From: Gordonia hankookensis
GTDB taxonomy: Bacteria; Actinomycetota; Actinomycetes; Mycobacteriales; Mycobacteriaceae
Assembly: GCF_014673215.1 (NCBI RefSeq)
Contig: NZ_JACWMS010000002.1
Coordinates: 496,001 to 560,000 of the forward strand
Direction of reading: 5' to 3'
DNA length: 64,000 bases
Positions within the stretch are counted from its first letter, which is position 1, and each line of letters begins with the position of its first letter. The translations under genes were made by a program, and so were the position numbers. This document shows, in pieces, positions 1-8,895 of this stretch. The notes below the pieces were generated by a model. It worked only from the letters and a program-made list of their open reading frames with translations, was not told the DNA's origin and ran no database searches.

Positions 1-2
1 TT

Positions 3-2237
3 CCCGGTGCCATGGCCGCGCCGACCCCGGTCAGCGCCTATCTGCACGCGGCGGCCATGGTCAAGGCGGGCATCTATCTGATCGCGCGCCTCGCCCCGGC
101 CTTCTCGACGACGCCGAGTTGGCACATCGCCGTCGTCGTCCTCGGCATGGTGACGATGGTCCTCGGCGGATGGCGCTCCCTGCGCGAACTCGACCTCAAA
201 CTCGTGCTCGCGTTCGGAACGGTCTCCCAGCTCGGTTTCCTGGCAGTCCTGGTCGGCATCGGCGATGCGAACGTCGCCATGGCCGGTATCACGATGCTCG
301 TCGCGCACGCGTTGTTCAAGGCCGCGCTCTTCATGGTCGTGGGCATCATCGACCACTCGACCGGTACCCGCGACATCCGCAAGCTGGCCCGGCTCGGCCA
401 CCGGTTGCCGGTGCTCGCGCTGACCGCGGCGGTGGCCGGGGCCAGCATGGCCGGGTTGCCGCTGACCATCGGTTTCGTCGGGAAGGAGACGGCCTTCGGG
501 TCGGTGTGGGACTCCGGCGCCTATGTGCCGTGGCAGTCCGAGACGATCGACATCGTCCTGCTGGTCGGTTCGGTCATCACCTTCGCCTACACGTGCCGGT
601 TCCTCTGGGGTGCGTTCGGCCGCAAGGTCCGCTCCACACCGAGCCCGGCGGTCGCCAAGATGCATCCGCCGACGCCGATGTTCCTGGCCGCCCCGATCCT
701 CCTGGCGATCGGCGGCGTGGCGGCGGGCATCTTCAGTCCGCTGGTCGGTGACCTGTTCGAGCCGTACGCGCAGACCCTCCCGAGCTACGGTCACGAGCTC
801 GAGCACCTCGCGATGTGGCACGGCTTCGGGCTGCCGGTCGTGTTCTCCATCATCGTGATCGTCGGCGGGGCGCTGCTGTTCCTGCTGACCCGGCGCCTGC
901 GTGAACAGCTCTTCCGGTACCGCCCGATCCTCAACGCCGACCGCATCTACGACGCGACCCTGCGCACCGCCGACACCCTCTCCCTGCTGCTGACCCGCAA
1001 CACGCAGCGCGGCTCACTGCCCATCACGCAGGGCGTGATCCTGTCGACGGCGATCGTGGTGCCCATCGCGGCGCTTGGCTGGGGGTCGCGGACGCGCCTG
1101 GAGATCGCCGGGTTCGACACCGCGGTGCAGTTCGTGATCGGCGCCATCATCGCGGTCGCCGCAGTGGCCGCGGTCCTGCTGCGCAATCGTCTCGCGGCCA
1201 CCCTCGTCGTCGGGCTCACCGGCTACGGCTCCGGCATGCTCTTCGCCCTCTACGGCGCACCCGACCTCGCGCTCACCCAGTTCCTGGTGGAGACGCTCAC
1301 CTTGGTGATCTTCGTGCTGGTGCTGCGCAAACTGCCTGCCGAACCCGAACCCCGTCACGCCACCGGATTCAAACCGCTACGCGCTCTCATCGGCGTCGCG
1401 TTCGGCGCGTCGCTGGTGATCATCGGCCTGTTCGCGGCGGCCGCACGGTCCGAGCAGCCGCTGCACGTCGACATCCCGGCCGCTGCCTACGAGTTCGGCC
1501 ACGGCGCCAACGCGGTCAACGTGCTGCTGGTCGACGTCCGGGCCTGGGACACCCTCGGCGAGATCTCCGTGCTCATCGTCGCGGCAACCGGCGTGGCGTC
1601 GATGGTGTTCCGCAACCGGCGGTTCGGTGCGGCCCCTCGCGTCGCCGATGCCGCTCGCCTGCAGGCCGGGATCAACGGTGAGGATGTCGACGACCCGATC
1701 CCACCGGACCGCACCCGATGGCTGCTGGGCAGCGATTTCCGTGACCCGCGACACCGCTCGATGGTGCTCGAGGCGACCACTCGACTGATCTTCCCGACCA
1801 TGGTCGTGCTGTCGGTCTATTTCTTCTACGCGGGTCACAACGCGCCCGGCGGCGGCTTCGCCGGTGGACTCACCATGGGCCTGGCGCTGGTGCTGCGGTA
1901 TCTCGCCGGCGGACGATACGAACTCGGCGAGGCGCTGCCCATCGAGCCGGGACGCATCCTCGGTGCGGGGCTGGCGGTCTCCGCGGGCACTGCGGTGGCC
2001 TCGTTGCTGCTCGGCGCGCCAGCCCTGTCGTCGGCGGTCTTCGAGATGACGCTGCCCGTCCTCGGCCACGTGAAGCTCGTCACCGCGCTCTTCTTCGACC
2101 TCGGCATCTACCTCATCGTGGTCGGTCTGGTCCTCGACGTCCTGCGCAGCCTCGGCGCCCGCCTCGACGTCGAGTCCACGGCCGCCGACAACACCCCCGC
2201 GCCCGTGCGCTCGACCGTGGGGGAGGTGCCGCAGTGA
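3..2237 (+). CDS. mrpA: Mrp/Mnh antiporter subunit A, A-B fusion (5' partial)
   Basis: Large membrane subunit of the multisubunit Na+(K+)/H+ antiporter, related to the NuoL/NuoN proton-pumping subunits of complex I. The reading frame is open from the first bases (it starts mid-motif at PGAMAAPTPVSAYLHAA, a conserved MrpA stretch), so the start codon lies upstream and about 744 residues are visible. The first ~440 residues are the end of the antiporter-like core, with many hydrophobic helices. The last ~170 residues (from LIFPTMVVLSVYFFYAGHN, with the APGGGFAGG motif) are an MrpB domain, so A and B are fused and no separate mrpB is needed. Its TGA overlaps the GTG of mrpC by 4 bp, indicating translational coupling. 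Supports pH and Na+ homeostasis at the cytoplasmic membrane. Confidence 0.93.
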   Translation, partial: PGAMAAPTPVSAYLHAAAMVKAGIYLIARLAPAFSTTPSWHIAVVVLGMVTMVLGGWRSLRELDLKLVLAFGTVSQLGFLAVLVGIGDANVAMAGITMLVAHALFKAALFMVVGIIDHSTGTRDIRKLARLGHRLPVLALTAAVAGASMAGLPLTIGFVGKETAFGSVWDSGAYVPWQSETIDIVLLVGSVITFAYTCRFLWGAFGRKVRSTPSPAVAKMHPPTPMFLAAPILLAIGGVAAGIFSPLVGDLFEPYAQTLPSYGHELEHLAMWHGFGLPVVFSIIVIVGGALLFLLTRRLREQLFRYRPILNADRIYDATLRTADTLSLLLTRNTQRGSLPITQGVILSTAIVVPIAALGWGSRTRLEIAGFDTAVQFVIGAIIAVAAVAAVLLRNRLAATLVVGLTGYGSGMLFALYGAPDLALTQFLVETLTLVIFVLVLRKLPAEPEPRHATGFKPLRALIGVAFGASLVIIGLFAAAARSEQPLHVDIPAAAYEFGHGANAVNVLLVDVRAWDTLGEISVLIVAATGVASMVFRNRRFGAAPRVADAARLQAGINGEDVDDPIPPDRTRWLLGSDFRDPRHRSMVLEATTRLIFPTMVVLSVYFFYAGHNAPGGGFAGGLTMGLALVLRYLAGGRYELGEALPIEPGRILGAGLAVSAGTAVASLLLGAPALSSAVFEMTLPVLGHVKLVTALFFDLGIYLIVVGLVLDVLRSLGARLDVESTAADNTPAPVRSTVGEVPQ

Positions 2238-2836
2238 GCATCAACCTCGGACTGCTGATCGTCATCGGCGTGCTGGCGGCCTGCGGCGCCTATCTGTTGA
2301 TGGAACGCAGCCTGATCCGCATGCTGTTCGGACTCCTGTTGTGCGGCAACGCGATCAATCTGCTGATCCTCGTGGTGTCCGGAGGCACGGGGAACCCGCC
2401 GATCCTGGGCCGGTCGTCGGAGAGCCGCGCCGCCGATGCCGATCCGTTGGCGCAGGCGATGATCCTGACTGCCATCGTCATCACCATGGGCGTCGCCGCC
2501 TTCGTGCTGTCGCTGGTCTACCGCCTCTTCGTGATCAACCGCGACGACGACGACCTCGAGGACGACACCGAGGACGTGAAGATCCTCAGCGGGTCGCTGA
2601 ACACCGCTCCTGACCGCGACCGCAGCGACGACCCGGTCACCCTGGCCGACACCGCAGCGGGCGACCTCTATGACGACCAGGGCAATCCGCTCACACCGGA
2701 GGAGTTCGCGGCCCGGCACGCGGAGATGATCGAGACCGACCTGATGCCCGAAGACGCCGACGTGGTCGACGAGAACGTCGACGACGGCGAATCCGCGAGC
2801 ACCACCTCCGACCCGACCGATGGAGCCCACCGATGA
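2234..2836 (+). CDS. mrpC: Mrp/Mnh antiporter subunit C with acidic tail
   Basis: NuoK-like small membrane subunit of the Mrp antiporter. Residues 1-105 contain three hydrophobic helices and the conserved stretch around LFGLLLCGNAINLLIL and the DPLAQAMILTAIVI motif typical of MnhC/NuoK. The GTG start at 2234 overlaps the mrpA stop. The family is usually about 110-125 residues, but this protein has 200. The extra ~95 C-terminal residues are very rich in Asp and Glu (DDDDLEDDTEDV and following) and should be cytoplasmic. The stop overlaps the ATG of mrpD. The tail has no function I recognise. Confidence 0.92.
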   Translation: MSINLGLLIVIGVLAACGAYLLMERSLIRMLFGLLLCGNAINLLILVVSGGTGNPPILGRSSESRAADADPLAQAMILTAIVITMGVAAFVLSLVYRLFVINRDDDDLEDDTEDVKILSGSLNTAPDRDRSDDPVTLADTAAGDLYDDQGNPLTPEEFAARHAEMIETDLMPEDADVVDENVDDGESASTTSDPTDGAHR

Positions 2837-4443
2837 TCCCGCAGACGTCGTGGGTCCCGGTGCTCATCACCCTGCCCACGCTGGTGCCGATCGTGGCGGC
2901 CGCTCTCACCCTGCTCGGTGGACGAAGCCCGCGCTTCCAGCGGGCGATCGCGGTCGGCGCGATCTCGGTGGCGTTCATCGCATCATGCCTGTTGCTCTAC
3001 CTGACCAACGCACACGGCACGTTCGCCGTCACCATCGGCGGCTGGGGCGACAAGGGCTTCCCGAACGGACCACTCGGCATCACGCTCGTCGTCGACCAGC
3101 TCGCCGCCCTGATGCTGGTGGTGTCGACCATCGTGCTGCTGTGCGTCGTCGTCTACGCGGTCGGCCAGGGTATCCGCGACGGGACGTCGCAGCAGCCGGT
3201 GTCGATCTTCCTGCCCACCTATCTGATCCTGACCGCCGGTGTGTGCAACGCCTTCCTCTCCGGGGACCTGTTCAACCTGTATGTGTCGTTCGAGGTCCTG
3301 CTCGCGGCGAGCTTCGTGCTGCTCACGCTGGGGGCCAGTCCCGAGCGAGTGCGCGCAGGCGCGTCGTATGTGATGGTGTCGATGGTCTCGTCGCTGATCT
3401 TCCTGTCCGGGATCGCCTTCGCCTACGCGACCACCGGAACGCTCAACCTCGCCGAGATGGCCGCCCGCCTCGATCACGTGCCCGACGGCACCCGCAACGC
3501 GTTGTACGCCGTGTTGCTCGTCGCCTTCGGCATCAAGGCAGCGGTGTTCCCACTGTCCACCTGGCTGCCCGACTCCTACCCGACCGCCCCCGCGCCGGTC
3601 ACCGCGGTGTTCGCCGGCTTGCTCACCAAGGTCGGCGTGTACGCGATCATCCGGGCCCACACCCTGCTGTTCCCGGGTGGGTCGATGGACAACGTGCTCC
3701 TGATCGCGGGGCTGCTCACCATGTTGATCGGTATCTTCGGCGCGATCGCACAGTCCGACATCAAACGACTGCTGTCGTTCACCCTGGTCAGCCATATCGG
3801 CTACATGGTGTTCGGCATCGCATTGTCGTCGCGGTTCGGGTTGTCGGCGGCCATCTACTACGTCGCCCACCACATCCTCGTGCAGACCACGCTGTTCCTG
3901 GTGGTGGGACTCATCGAGCGTCAGGCCGGGTCGTCGTCGCTGCGCAGGCTGGGCGGGCTCATCGCGACCCCGGTACTCGCCGCGCTGTTCCTGATCCCGG
4001 CCCTGAATCTCGGTGGCATCCCGCCGTTCTCCGGATTCATCGGCAAGGTCGCACTCCTCGAGGCCGGCGCCCAGGACGGCTCTGTGCTGGCGTGGGTGCT
4101 GGTCGTCGGCTCCGTGGTGACGAGCCTGCTCACGCTCTATGTCATGGCACGAGTGTGGACCAAGGGTTTCTGGCGTGCCCGCGCGGATGCGCCGGAGGGC
4201 GATCTGGCCGACAAAGCCCCGTCGGCCCTGATCGACGAGAGCACCGACATCGCCTTCGACGATCGGGCCGACGTCGGCCGGATGCCGATCGGCATGGTCA
4301 TCCCGACCGCGGTGATGGTCGCGGCCGGACTCGTGCTGACCCTCTGGGCAGGTCCGATCATCGGTTTCACCGATCGGGCGGCCGCCGACATCGCCGACCG
4401 CGGCATCTACATGCAGGCTGTACTCGGAGGTGACGGCCGATGA
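2833..4443 (+). CDS. mrpD: Mrp/Mnh antiporter subunit D
   Basis: NuoN/NuoM-type polytopic subunit of the Mrp cation/proton antiporter, 536 residues, which is normal for MrpD. Visible family features are the conserved acidic helix (NLYVSFEVLL, residues ~150), the lysine-bearing segment FGIKAAVFPLSTWLPDSYPTAP near residue 235 and the later HHILVQTTLFLVVGLIE segment. A long cytoplasmic stretch around residues 455-480 precedes the last helix. The ATG at 2833 overlaps the mrpC stop by 4 bp and the stop overlaps mrpE, so translation is coupled along the operon. Confidence 0.94.
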   Translation: MIPQTSWVPVLITLPTLVPIVAAALTLLGGRSPRFQRAIAVGAISVAFIASCLLLYLTNAHGTFAVTIGGWGDKGFPNGPLGITLVVDQLAALMLVVSTIVLLCVVVYAVGQGIRDGTSQQPVSIFLPTYLILTAGVCNAFLSGDLFNLYVSFEVLLAASFVLLTLGASPERVRAGASYVMVSMVSSLIFLSGIAFAYATTGTLNLAEMAARLDHVPDGTRNALYAVLLVAFGIKAAVFPLSTWLPDSYPTAPAPVTAVFAGLLTKVGVYAIIRAHTLLFPGGSMDNVLLIAGLLTMLIGIFGAIAQSDIKRLLSFTLVSHIGYMVFGIALSSRFGLSAAIYYVAHHILVQTTLFLVVGLIERQAGSSSLRRLGGLIATPVLAALFLIPALNLGGIPPFSGFIGKVALLEAGAQDGSVLAWVLVVGSVVTSLLTLYVMARVWTKGFWRARADAPEGDLADKAPSALIDESTDIAFDDRADVGRMPIGMVIPTAVMVAAGLVLTLWAGPIIGFTDRAAADIADRGIYMQAVLGGDGR

Positions 4444-5162
4444 AGAACCAGTCCGCGGCGCGTCCGGTGCGCGCACGCATCATCACCGCCTGGCGAGTGT
4501 CTCTGCTCTTCATCTTCTGGAACGTGGTGAGTGGCTACGTCTGGGTCCGTGATCGGGTGCGCATCCCGCGCTGGCTCGGGAGCGATGGCCGCGAGGTCGC
4601 GGTCCGGCTCTGGAGCCTGGCCTGGCTGACCTTTGTCTGGGTGTTGCTCTGGGGCACCATCTCGTGGGCCAACATCATCGGCGGTCTGGTGCTGGCGACC
4701 GCCATCGTCACCCTGTTGCCGCTGCCGCGAGTGCCGGTCGAGGGACGCATCCACCCGATCGGACTGCTCGTCCTGATCGGACGGCTGATCGTCGACTTCT
4801 TCATCTCAAGCGCCCAGGTGGCGTGGGCGGCGATCCGACCGGGAAAGCCACCGCTCGGCGCGGTGGTGCGGGTCCGTCTGGCGATCAAATCCGATCTGGT
4901 CCTCACCCTGGCCGTGGACTACCTCAACCTGGTGCCCGGCACCATGGTGCTCGAGATCGACCACCGCAGGCGCATGCTCTACATCCACGTCTTCGACGTC
5001 CGCAACGAGAAGCGTCTGGTGGCGTTCCGCAAGCAGGTCGCGTTCGTCGAGCGGGCGTTCATCCGGGCGTTCGAGCGCGACAGCGAGTGGCATCCGAGTC
5101 CGTACCACGGAATCGACGAGGACTACCACCGCGTCGCACGGGCGAACGGGGGTGAGCGATGA
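4440..5162 (+). CDS. mrpE: Mrp/Mnh antiporter subunit E
   Basis: Small membrane subunit E of the Mrp antiporter. Two hydrophobic segments (LWSLAWLTFVWVLLWGTI and the following IGGLVLATAIVTLLPL) and the conserved LTLAVDYLNLVPGTMVLEID and ..LYIHVFDV motifs identify MnhE. At 240 residues it is longer than the usual ~160-180, mainly because of an N-terminal extension of ~55 residues that includes one extra hydrophobic helix (LLFIFWNVVSGYVWV). ATG start with 4-bp overlaps at both ends. MrpE is needed for complex assembly in other bacteria. Confidence 0.92.
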   Translation: MKNQSAARPVRARIITAWRVSLLFIFWNVVSGYVWVRDRVRIPRWLGSDGREVAVRLWSLAWLTFVWVLLWGTISWANIIGGLVLATAIVTLLPLPRVPVEGRIHPIGLLVLIGRLIVDFFISSAQVAWAAIRPGKPPLGAVVRVRLAIKSDLVLTLAVDYLNLVPGTMVLEIDHRRRMLYIHVFDVRNEKRLVAFRKQVAFVERAFIRAFERDSEWHPSPYHGIDEDYHRVARANGGER

Positions 5163-5422
5163 CCTACGTCTGGGTGATCGTGAGTGCGATGTTGATGATC
5201 GCCGCGGTGCTGACCACCATTCGCGTCCTGCGCGGTCCCACCACGCTGGACCGGCTCGTCGCGCTCGACACGGTCATCGCACTGTGTATGTGCGGACTCG
5301 GTGCGTGGGCCGCGTACAGCCGCGACTCGACGGTGGTCCCGGCCATCGTCGCGCTGTCGCTGGTGAGTTTCGTCGGGTCGGTGGCCATCGCCCGTTTCCG
5401 AGTGAGGGATGACGAGACATGA
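5159..5422 (+). CDS. mrpF: Mrp/Mnh antiporter subunit F
   Basis: Three-helix membrane subunit F of the Mrp antiporter, 87 residues, the normal length. The conserved motif RVLRGPTTLDRLVALDTV follows the first helix, and two further helices follow (ALCMCGLGAWAAYS and VVPAIVALSLVSFVGSVAIARF). In B. subtilis MrpF has been linked to bile acid/Na+ efflux as part of the complex. Overlaps both neighbours by 4 bp. Confidence 0.93.
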   Translation: MTYVWVIVSAMLMIAAVLTTIRVLRGPTTLDRLVALDTVIALCMCGLGAWAAYSRDSTVVPAIVALSLVSFVGSVAIARFRVRDDET

Positions 5423-5751
5423 TCGGTGACATCATCTCGTCGGTGCTGTTGCTCCTCGGGGCGACGATGGCGCTGACCACCTCGATCGGCATGCTGCGCT
5501 TCCCGGACACGCTGAGCCGTATGCACGCGTCGACCAAGCCGCAGACCTTCGGCCTGCTACTGGTCCTGATCGGCGCGATGATCCGCCTCGGCCGCAACGT
5601 CGACGTCGGGATGCTGGTCTTGGCCTGCCTGTTCGCCCTCATCACCGCGCCGGTGATCGCGCACCGCATCGGCAGGCTGGTCTATCAGGAGCAACGGGCA
5701 CGCGACGGTCTCATCGCACGCGAGGACATGGAGTCCGGCACCCGCGATTAG
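5419..5751 (+). CDS. mrpG: Mrp/Mnh antiporter subunit G
   Basis: Last gene of the operon. A 110-residue membrane subunit with three hydrophobic segments and the family motif GMLRFPDTLSRMHASTKPQT near residues 29-48. Length and motif are standard for MnhG/PhaG. It overlaps mrpF by 4 bp. A convergent ligase gene follows 34 bp downstream with a GC-rich inverted repeat between them. Confidence 0.93.
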   Translation: MIGDIISSVLLLLGATMALTTSIGMLRFPDTLSRMHASTKPQTFGLLLVLIGAMIRLGRNVDVGMLVLACLFALITAPVIAHRIGRLVYQEQRARDGLIAREDMESGTRD

Positions 5752-5753
5752 CG

Positions 5754-5775
5754 CGGGCGCGATGCCACGCGCCCG
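5754..5775. terminator. Possible bidirectional terminator between mrpG and ybdK-like gene
   Basis: A perfect 8-bp inverted repeat (CGGGCGCG / CGCGCCCG) around a 6-nt loop lies in the 34-bp gap between two convergent genes. There is no T tract, so intrinsic termination is a guess based on position. Confidence 0.4.
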
Positions 5776-5785
5776 GACCCGACCG

Positions 5786-6910
5786 TCACTCCAGCTCGCC
5801 GACCACCGAGTTCACCACCGACCGCAGGTCACCGGTGCGTCGATAGACCTCCCGCTGGCGCTGGTAACTCGTACCGCGGGTGGCGATGTCGGCGACGCGA
5901 GAGAGTTCGTCGACGCAGTTCAGGTCCTGGGCCACCGGTGCGAGCCGGGTGAGTACGTCGGCGAGATCGTCGGTCACCAGGCGCTCGGTGCAGTCCGAAT
6001 CCAGGATGACGATGGCGTCCAGCCCGTATCGCGCTGCGCGCCACTTGTTCTCCTGAACCAGCCACGGCGCCATCTGGGGCAGGTCCTCGCCCGCCTCGAG
6101 CCGCCGATCGAGATCGACGACGAGACAATGGATCAGCGCGACCAGCGCCGACAGCTCGCCGAGATTGGTCATCCCGTCGCACACCCGGACCTCGATGGTG
6201 CCCAGGTGCGGCGACGGCCTGATGTCCCATCGGATCTCGTTGAGGTGATCGATGATGCCGGTGGTCATCTGATCGGTGACGAAGCCCTCGAACTCGGCCC
6301 AGGTACCGAACTGGAACGGCAGACCCGCCGTCGGCAACTGCTGGAACATCATCGCGCGGTTGCTGGCGTAACCAGTGTCCTGCCCTGCCCACATCGGCGA
6401 CGACGCCGACAGCGCCAGCAGGTGCGGATAGTAGTTCAGCAGAGCGCCGAGGATCGGTAACACCTTGTCGCGGTGGCTGATCCCGACGTGCACGTGCACG
6501 CCCCAGATCAGCATCTGACGTCCCCACCACTGGGTGCGCTCGATCAGCTCCGCGTATCGGTGTCCCTCGGTGAGCAACTGCGTCGACCACTCGGCGAACG
6601 GGTGGGTGCCCGCACCGTACAGATCGACACCGAGTTCCTCGGTGAGGCCGCGGACGCCGTCGAGTGTGGCGGACAGATCCGCGATCGCCTCGGGCGTGTC
6701 ACGGCAGACACCGGTGACGATCTCGACGGTGTTGCGCAGGAGTTCCTTGTGTACCTTGCCGCGACGCTCCGGCACCCGCTCGGACACCAGCGCGAACAGA
6801 TCCGCGGCCGAGTTCGACAGATCGCCGGACACCTTGTCGGTGAGGGCGAATTCCCATTCGACCCCCAGCGACGGGGTCGGTGAACCGTCGAACTCGATCG
6901 GCGTGATCAT
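5786..6910 (-). CDS. YbdK-type carboxylate-amine ligase (glutamate-cysteine ligase 2 family)
   Basis: Member of the GCS2/YbdK family, ATP-dependent ligases with weak glutamate-cysteine ligase activity in E. coli; the natural substrate in actinobacteria is not established. The 374-residue length is typical. Visible motifs are GVEWEFAL near residue 18 (metal/glutamate-binding strand), WGVHVHVGI near 140, and the RPSPHLGTIEVRVCDGMTN segment near 225-245. The gene lies 25 bp downstream of sodC on the same strand, as in Rv0432-Rv0433 of M. tuberculosis, so co-transcription is likely. An EgtA-like role in ergothioneine synthesis is possible but the closer match is the Rv0433 type. Confidence 0.88.
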   Translation of the reverse strand: MITPIEFDGSPTPSLGVEWEFALTDKVSGDLSNSAADLFALVSERVPERRGKVHKELLRNTVEIVTGVCRDTPEAIADLSATLDGVRGLTEELGVDLYGAGTHPFAEWSTQLLTEGHRYAELIERTQWWGRQMLIWGVHVHVGISHRDKVLPILGALLNYYPHLLALSASSPMWAGQDTGYASNRAMMFQQLPTAGLPFQFGTWAEFEGFVTDQMTTGIIDHLNEIRWDIRPSPHLGTIEVRVCDGMTNLGELSALVALIHCLVVDLDRRLEAGEDLPQMAPWLVQENKWRAARYGLDAIVILDSDCTERLVTDDLADVLTRLAPVAQDLNCVDELSRVADIATRGTSYQRQREVYRRTGDLRSVVNSVVGELE

Positions 6911-6935
6911 GACAGCGGATCAGACCCGCATCGGA

Positions 6936-7613
6936 TCACTCGTGGGCCTCGATGACCCCACACGCCAGCCGATTACCCGCATCGCCGGTCTTCATCGTCT
7001 GCTCGTCCGGCGCCGGAGCGTATCGGGTGGGGATGTTGGCGAAGTTGTCCGCCTTCTCGTGGATGACGATCGCCTTCCCGACGATCTGGCCCAGGTCCAC
7101 CGCGTCGGTGGTGGTGACCGTCTCGCCGGTGCCGTCCTTCAGGACGTTGATGGACACGAGGTCTCCACTGGACGGATGACCGGTGTGCCCGGCGACCTGG
7201 AGGTGGCCGCCTGCGCTCGAGAACGCCTCGCTGCCGCCGGTCTGGCAGACGCCGTTCTGGTGGATGTGCATGCCGTGGAAGCCTGCCGGGATTCCGCTCT
7301 CGGCGTTCACGCGCACCGTGACCTTGACCGACGACCCGCTCGGCGTGAACGTCGCCTCGCCGATCGACTTGCCGCTGTCGTCGATCAGGTTCGCGGTTGC
7401 GTCCCCCTGGGGTGAATTGCCTGCGCCGTCGGCGTCGTCGACCGCACCGGGAGGCGCCTGGTTCCCGGTCACCACCGACGGGGTGGTGCCGGGTGTGTCG
7501 GTCGCCGGCTCGTCGGGAGTACATGCGGCCAACGCCGCGCCGACGATGCCTGCTGCGGCCAGCACGGCCAACGTGCGACGGGTCGAATTGCCGGGTTTCG
7601 ATCTGACGGTCAT
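6936..7613 (-). CDS. sodC: Cu/Zn superoxide dismutase lipoprotein
   Basis: Exported superoxide dismutase converting superoxide to H2O2 and O2 outside the membrane. Residues 1-30 form a lipoprotein signal (basic start, hydrophobic core, lipobox LAAC). A Pro/Thr/Gly-rich linker of ~50 residues follows. The enzyme domain shows GFHGMHIHQNGVC (copper-ligand histidines), a second histidine segment SAGGHLQVAGHTGHP, AIVIHEKADN (bridging/copper His) and a C-terminal RLACGVI cysteine that would close the domain disulfide. The 225 residues fit mycobacterial SodC. ATG with AAGGAG five bases upstream. Neighbour order matches the mycobacterial Rv0431-Rv0433 region. Confidence 0.94.
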   Translation of the reverse strand: MTVRSKPGNSTRRTLAVLAAAGIVGAALAACTPDEPATDTPGTTPSVVTGNQAPPGAVDDADGAGNSPQGDATANLIDDSGKSIGEATFTPSGSSVKVTVRVNAESGIPAGFHGMHIHQNGVCQTGGSEAFSSAGGHLQVAGHTGHPSSGDLVSINVLKDGTGETVTTTDAVDLGQIVGKAIVIHEKADNFANIPTRYAPAPDEQTMKTGDAGNRLACGVIEAHE

Positions 7614-7681
7614 GTCACTCCTTGTGATCTGAACGGACCCTGGTCTGGCGGACTGTCATCGGGGCACGGGTCGAGCCGGCG

Positions 7682-8176
7682 TCATCGGGTGACCACGACG
7701 ACCGGGATACCGTCCGCGCACTGCGTGAACGACGACGGGCGGGACTCAACGCTCGCATCGCCGCCGAGTGCTGCCGCCACCTCGTCGGCGGCCGCCTTCT
7801 GGCCGTCGTCATAGAAGATCGTGTTCTCCGTGATCGACGACGTGGTGATGTTGCCGGGAGAGGCGGTCTGGAAACCCTTGGCCTTCAGATCGTCGGCGAC
7901 CTGGCCGGCCAGGCCCGACACCGAACCCGCGTTGAAAACGCACAGTTCCGGCGTGTCGGCCGACGCGCCGGTCGACGGTGACGCGGAGGCCGATGCCGCG
8001 CTCGGTGCCGCTGCCGACGTCACCTGGCGCTGGGCCTCCTGCAGGTCCTGCTCGGGATTGTCGCCACTGGTCGCAGCGGAATGCCAACCCAGTCCGATGC
8101 AGACGATGGCCAACGCCAGCAACAGCATGGCACCGGCGCGGAGCGGCAGCCGGCTCGGTTCACGATCAGGATTCAT
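7682..8176 (-). CDS. Membrane-anchored LytR C-terminal-domain protein
   Basis: 164 residues: a short cytoplasmic N-terminus, one membrane helix (LRAGAMLLLALAIVCIGLGW, ~12-31), a Ser/Ala-rich linker, then a LytR_C domain (from ELCVFNAGSVSGLAGQVADDLKAKGF to the end). This is the small domain found at the end of LytR-CpsA-Psr enzymes, here without the catalytic part. Corresponds by position to Rv0431 of M. tuberculosis, whose homologue has been linked to vesicle release. A GTG at 8179 immediately precedes the ATG and could be the start instead. Lies between the DUF3263 gene and sodC on the same strand. Confidence 0.85.
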   Translation of the reverse strand: MNPDREPSRLPLRAGAMLLLALAIVCIGLGWHSAATSGDNPEQDLQEAQRQVTSAAAPSAASASASPSTGASADTPELCVFNAGSVSGLAGQVADDLKAKGFQTASPGNITTSSITENTIFYDDGQKAAADEVAAALGGDASVESRPSSFTQCADGIPVVVVTR

Positions 8177-8245
8177 CACCGAGAACCTTACTTCACATCC
8201 GATGGTGCGCCGGGCGCGGTCGCCGCTGCTGCGAGGCCGGTGCGA

Positions 8246-8620
8246 TCAGGTGATCTCGAAGCCGAGGCGACGGGCCGCGCGAGCCTTCTGACGCGACGCC
8301 CGCAACCGCCGCAGACGCTTGACCAGCATCGGATCGGCGGCCAGTGACTCCGGCCGGTCGACGAGGGCGTTGAGCACCTGGTAGTAGCGGGTGGCCGACA
8401 ACCCGAAAAGCTCCTTGATGGCCTCTTCCTTGGCTCCCGCGTACTTCCACCACTGCCGTTCGAACGCGAGGATGTCGTGCTCACGACGGGACAGGCCATC
8501 CGGACCGACCTCGTGCGGGTCGGCGGGATTGGTCACATCGGCGGCAGCGTCTGTCTGGGTGGGGTCTGTGGGTGTGGGTTGATCGCCCTGCTTCTGGCTT
8601 CGCGCAGCTGCGCCGTCCAT
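8246..8620 (-). CDS. DUF3263 family protein
   Basis: Small actinobacterial protein of unknown function, 124 residues. The family block starts at GLSRREHDILAFERQWWKYAG (~43-63) and runs through KELFGLSATRYYQVLNALVDRP, which looks like a helix-turn-helix, so DNA binding is plausible. It ends with a basic segment (RLRRLRASRQKARAARR). The N-terminal ~40 residues are a low-complexity Thr/Asp/Ala stretch. Orthologous by position to Rv0430. First gene of a minus-strand run of four (DUF3263, LytR_C, sodC, ligase), divergent from def. Confidence 0.85.
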   Translation of the reverse strand: MDGAAARSQKQGDQPTPTDPTQTDAAADVTNPADPHEVGPDGLSRREHDILAFERQWWKYAGAKEEAIKELFGLSATRYYQVLNALVDRPESLAADPMLVKRLRRLRASRQKARAARRLGFEIT

Positions 8621-8895
8621 CTCGCTCCCTCAAGATCGCCTCGTGCACATCACATCGCGGGATATGGTCCCCCGACCCACCGGCCCGAACAAAACTCCAC
8701 CGAACCGGATATTCAGGTCGCCGAACAAATCACAGCAATGTGGTTCGGTGATCATCTAACCACGATCGGCGAGCCGGTTCGTGGTGTGACTCGCCACGAC
8801 ACTCCGTTCACCGGATGTGGCACGCTCACATCCACTCCCGTCGCCACGGCGACACATGGATGAGCCGCCCGAGGTCGCTCGGTAATCTGTCCGGC

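Noticed and set aside
2983..4476. Minus-strand open frame (497 codons) opposite mrpD
   Set aside because: It is rich in His, Gln, Asp and Arg and fully antisense to a conserved membrane protein. A GC-driven artefact.
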